Below are positions 63,391 through 64,000 of a DNA stretch of 64,000 bases, piece by piece (position 1 is the first letter of the stretch; the number at the start of each line of letters is the position of its first letter). A model generated the notes under the pieces. It was not told the origin of the DNA, made no database searches, and worked only from the letters and a program-made list of their open reading frames with translations. Origin of the DNA: Shimia sp040370365 (GTDB taxonomy: Bacteria > Pseudomonadota > Alphaproteobacteria > Rhodobacterales > Rhodobacteraceae); assembly GCF_040370365.1 (NCBI RefSeq), contig NZ_BAABWQ010000001.1:806001-870000 (forward strand). Direction: 5' to 3'. Both the position numbers and the translations under genes were made by a program.

Positions 63391-63795
63391 TTAGACCTGC
63401 TCCAGCTCCACGAGACACCCATTGAAGTCTTTGGGATGCAGGAACAGAACAGGCTTTCCGTGTGCGCCAATCTTGGGCTCACCGCTGCCCAGAACGCGCG
63501 CGCCCGTTGCCTTTAGGTGGTCACGTGCCGCAAGAATATCGTCCACCTCGTAACAAACGTGATGGATGCCACCGGATGGATTCTTTTCAAGGAAGCCATT
63601 GATCGGGCTGTCTTCTCCCAGCGGATACAACAATTCGATTTTGGTGTTCGGCAACTCAATAAACACCACCGTCACACCGTGGTCCGGCTCGTCCTGTGGC
63701 GCTCCAACCTCGGCGCCCAAGGCATCGCGGTACTGCGCAGTCGCAGCCTCCAAGTCAGGCACGGCAATCGCCACGTGGTTTAGTCGTCCAATCAT
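63391..63795 (-). CDS. mce: Methylmalonyl-CoA epimerase
   Basis: The 134-residue vicinal-oxygen-chelate protein has LNHVAIAVPDLEAATA, IHHVCYEVDD and CLVELEQV, which supply metal-binding His, His and Glu. It converts (S)- to (R)-methylmalonyl-CoA for the B12-dependent mutase, linking it to the cob locus. GGAGG precedes the ATG. Confidence 0.92.
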   Translation of the reverse strand: MIGRLNHVAIAVPDLEAATAQYRDALGAEVGAPQDEPDHGVTVVFIELPNTKIELLYPLGEDSPINGFLEKNPSGGIHHVCYEVDDILAARDHLKATGARVLGSGEPKIGAHGKPVLFLHPKDFNGCLVELEQV

Positions 63796-63973
63796 ATCTC
63801 GTTCCTCCAAGGTCCATAGGATCCCGCTCGCCTGCCCTTATGAGAGCTCGGCCACATTGGCGCAAGAGACAGGGCGTCGCGGCAACGCTTAACCTTTCGT
63901 TAGGCATGTACCGCCTAGCCTATAGGCACGTTTTAGGTACCGAGTATTTTTTGCTTCGCCGAGGATCTTAATC

Positions 63974-64000
63974 ATGAACGACCATATGCCTTTCTCTCCG
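63974..64000 (+). CDS. 5' end of a gene cut by the window edge
   Basis: An ATG at 63974 after GAGGAT opens a frame of nine codons (MNDHMPFSP) to the end. A TTAA-N7-TTAG near-match to a CtrA box lies at 63889-63903. The product cannot be named. Confidence 0.35.

Noticed and set aside
1..64000. tRNA genes, CRISPR arrays, prophage or integron parts
   Set aside because: None seen: no clover-leaf-like gap sequences, no spaced repeats, no integrase or capsid genes.

Overview
This window looks like chromosome from a marine alphaproteobacterium of the Rhodobacteraceae (Roseobacter group). The evidence is a GcrA cell-cycle regulator, full CtrA-type boxes, a PleD-like diguanylate cyclase, the oxygen-dependent cob pathway (CobG, CobF, CobE, CobN), a TRAP transporter operon, a methylmalonyl-CoA epimerase/DUF1467 pair and three DUF6455 genes. 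No tRNA, rRNA, CRISPR array, prophage or intact insertion sequence was seen. Most genes are tightly packed, with many 4-base stop/start overlaps.

Layout. 1-1.0 kb: 3' part of a PleD-like cyclase. 1.0-1.57 kb: no intact gene, possibly a decayed transposase fragment. 1.57-3.7 kb (minus): EF-hand protein, ECF sigma factor, membrane protein and CpxP/CnrX-like periplasmic sensor, probably one stress-sensing cassette. 3.9-8.1 kb: DUF983, Nudix, DMT exporter, desaturase/DUF2061 and an XRE regulator with palindromes before its start. 8.2-13.1 kb: L-carnitine catabolism (carnitine dehydrogenase fused to a thioesterase, a dehydrocarnitine-cleaving BKACE, a CdhR-like regulator, an SDR), with DUF1203 inside.

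13.2-30.5 kb is a large cobalamin locus. The minus-strand operon is cobO, an orphan, two Lin0512 paralogues and cobQ. The plus-strand set is DUF1636, cobW, cobN, cobG, cobH, cobI, cobJ, cobL, cobE, cobM, cobB, cobA and cobF, behind a cobalamin riboswitch whose platform ends in a hairpin over the ribosome binding site. cobK lies inverted inside the plus-strand set, and its start codon overlaps that of cobL.

30.5-39.3 kb: a minus-strand operon (N-formylglutamate amidohydrolase-like enzyme, TRAP QMP, glutamine-synthetase-like ligase, aldehyde dehydrogenase, iron alcohol dehydrogenase) with a divergent RpiR regulator. Together they read as an import and gamma-glutamylation route for an amino alcohol; the substrate is unknown.

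39.3-44.5 kb: a signalling island with a receiver/degenerate-GGDEF protein, a LuxI-type synthase without a LuxR partner, a 126-residue protein, a membrane histidine kinase, an Hpt protein and a single-domain response regulator. Perfect TTAA-N7-TTAA boxes precede the receiver gene and the kinase gene, suggesting CtrA control.

44.7-64 kb is mainly housekeeping and conserved genes: enoyl-CoA hydratase, a Tat-exported molybdenum hydroxylase, gap behind two helically phased LacI-type half-sites, a 47-residue membrane peptide, an ABC permease, gcrA, a TyrA-like enzyme, a Bcr/CflA exporter, AsmA, rimO, DUF393, three DUF6455 genes, YigZ, an M48 lipoprotein, DUF167, an HDAC-like amidohydrolase, a nitroreductase, EI24, DUF1467, mce, and the first codons of a gene cut by the window end.
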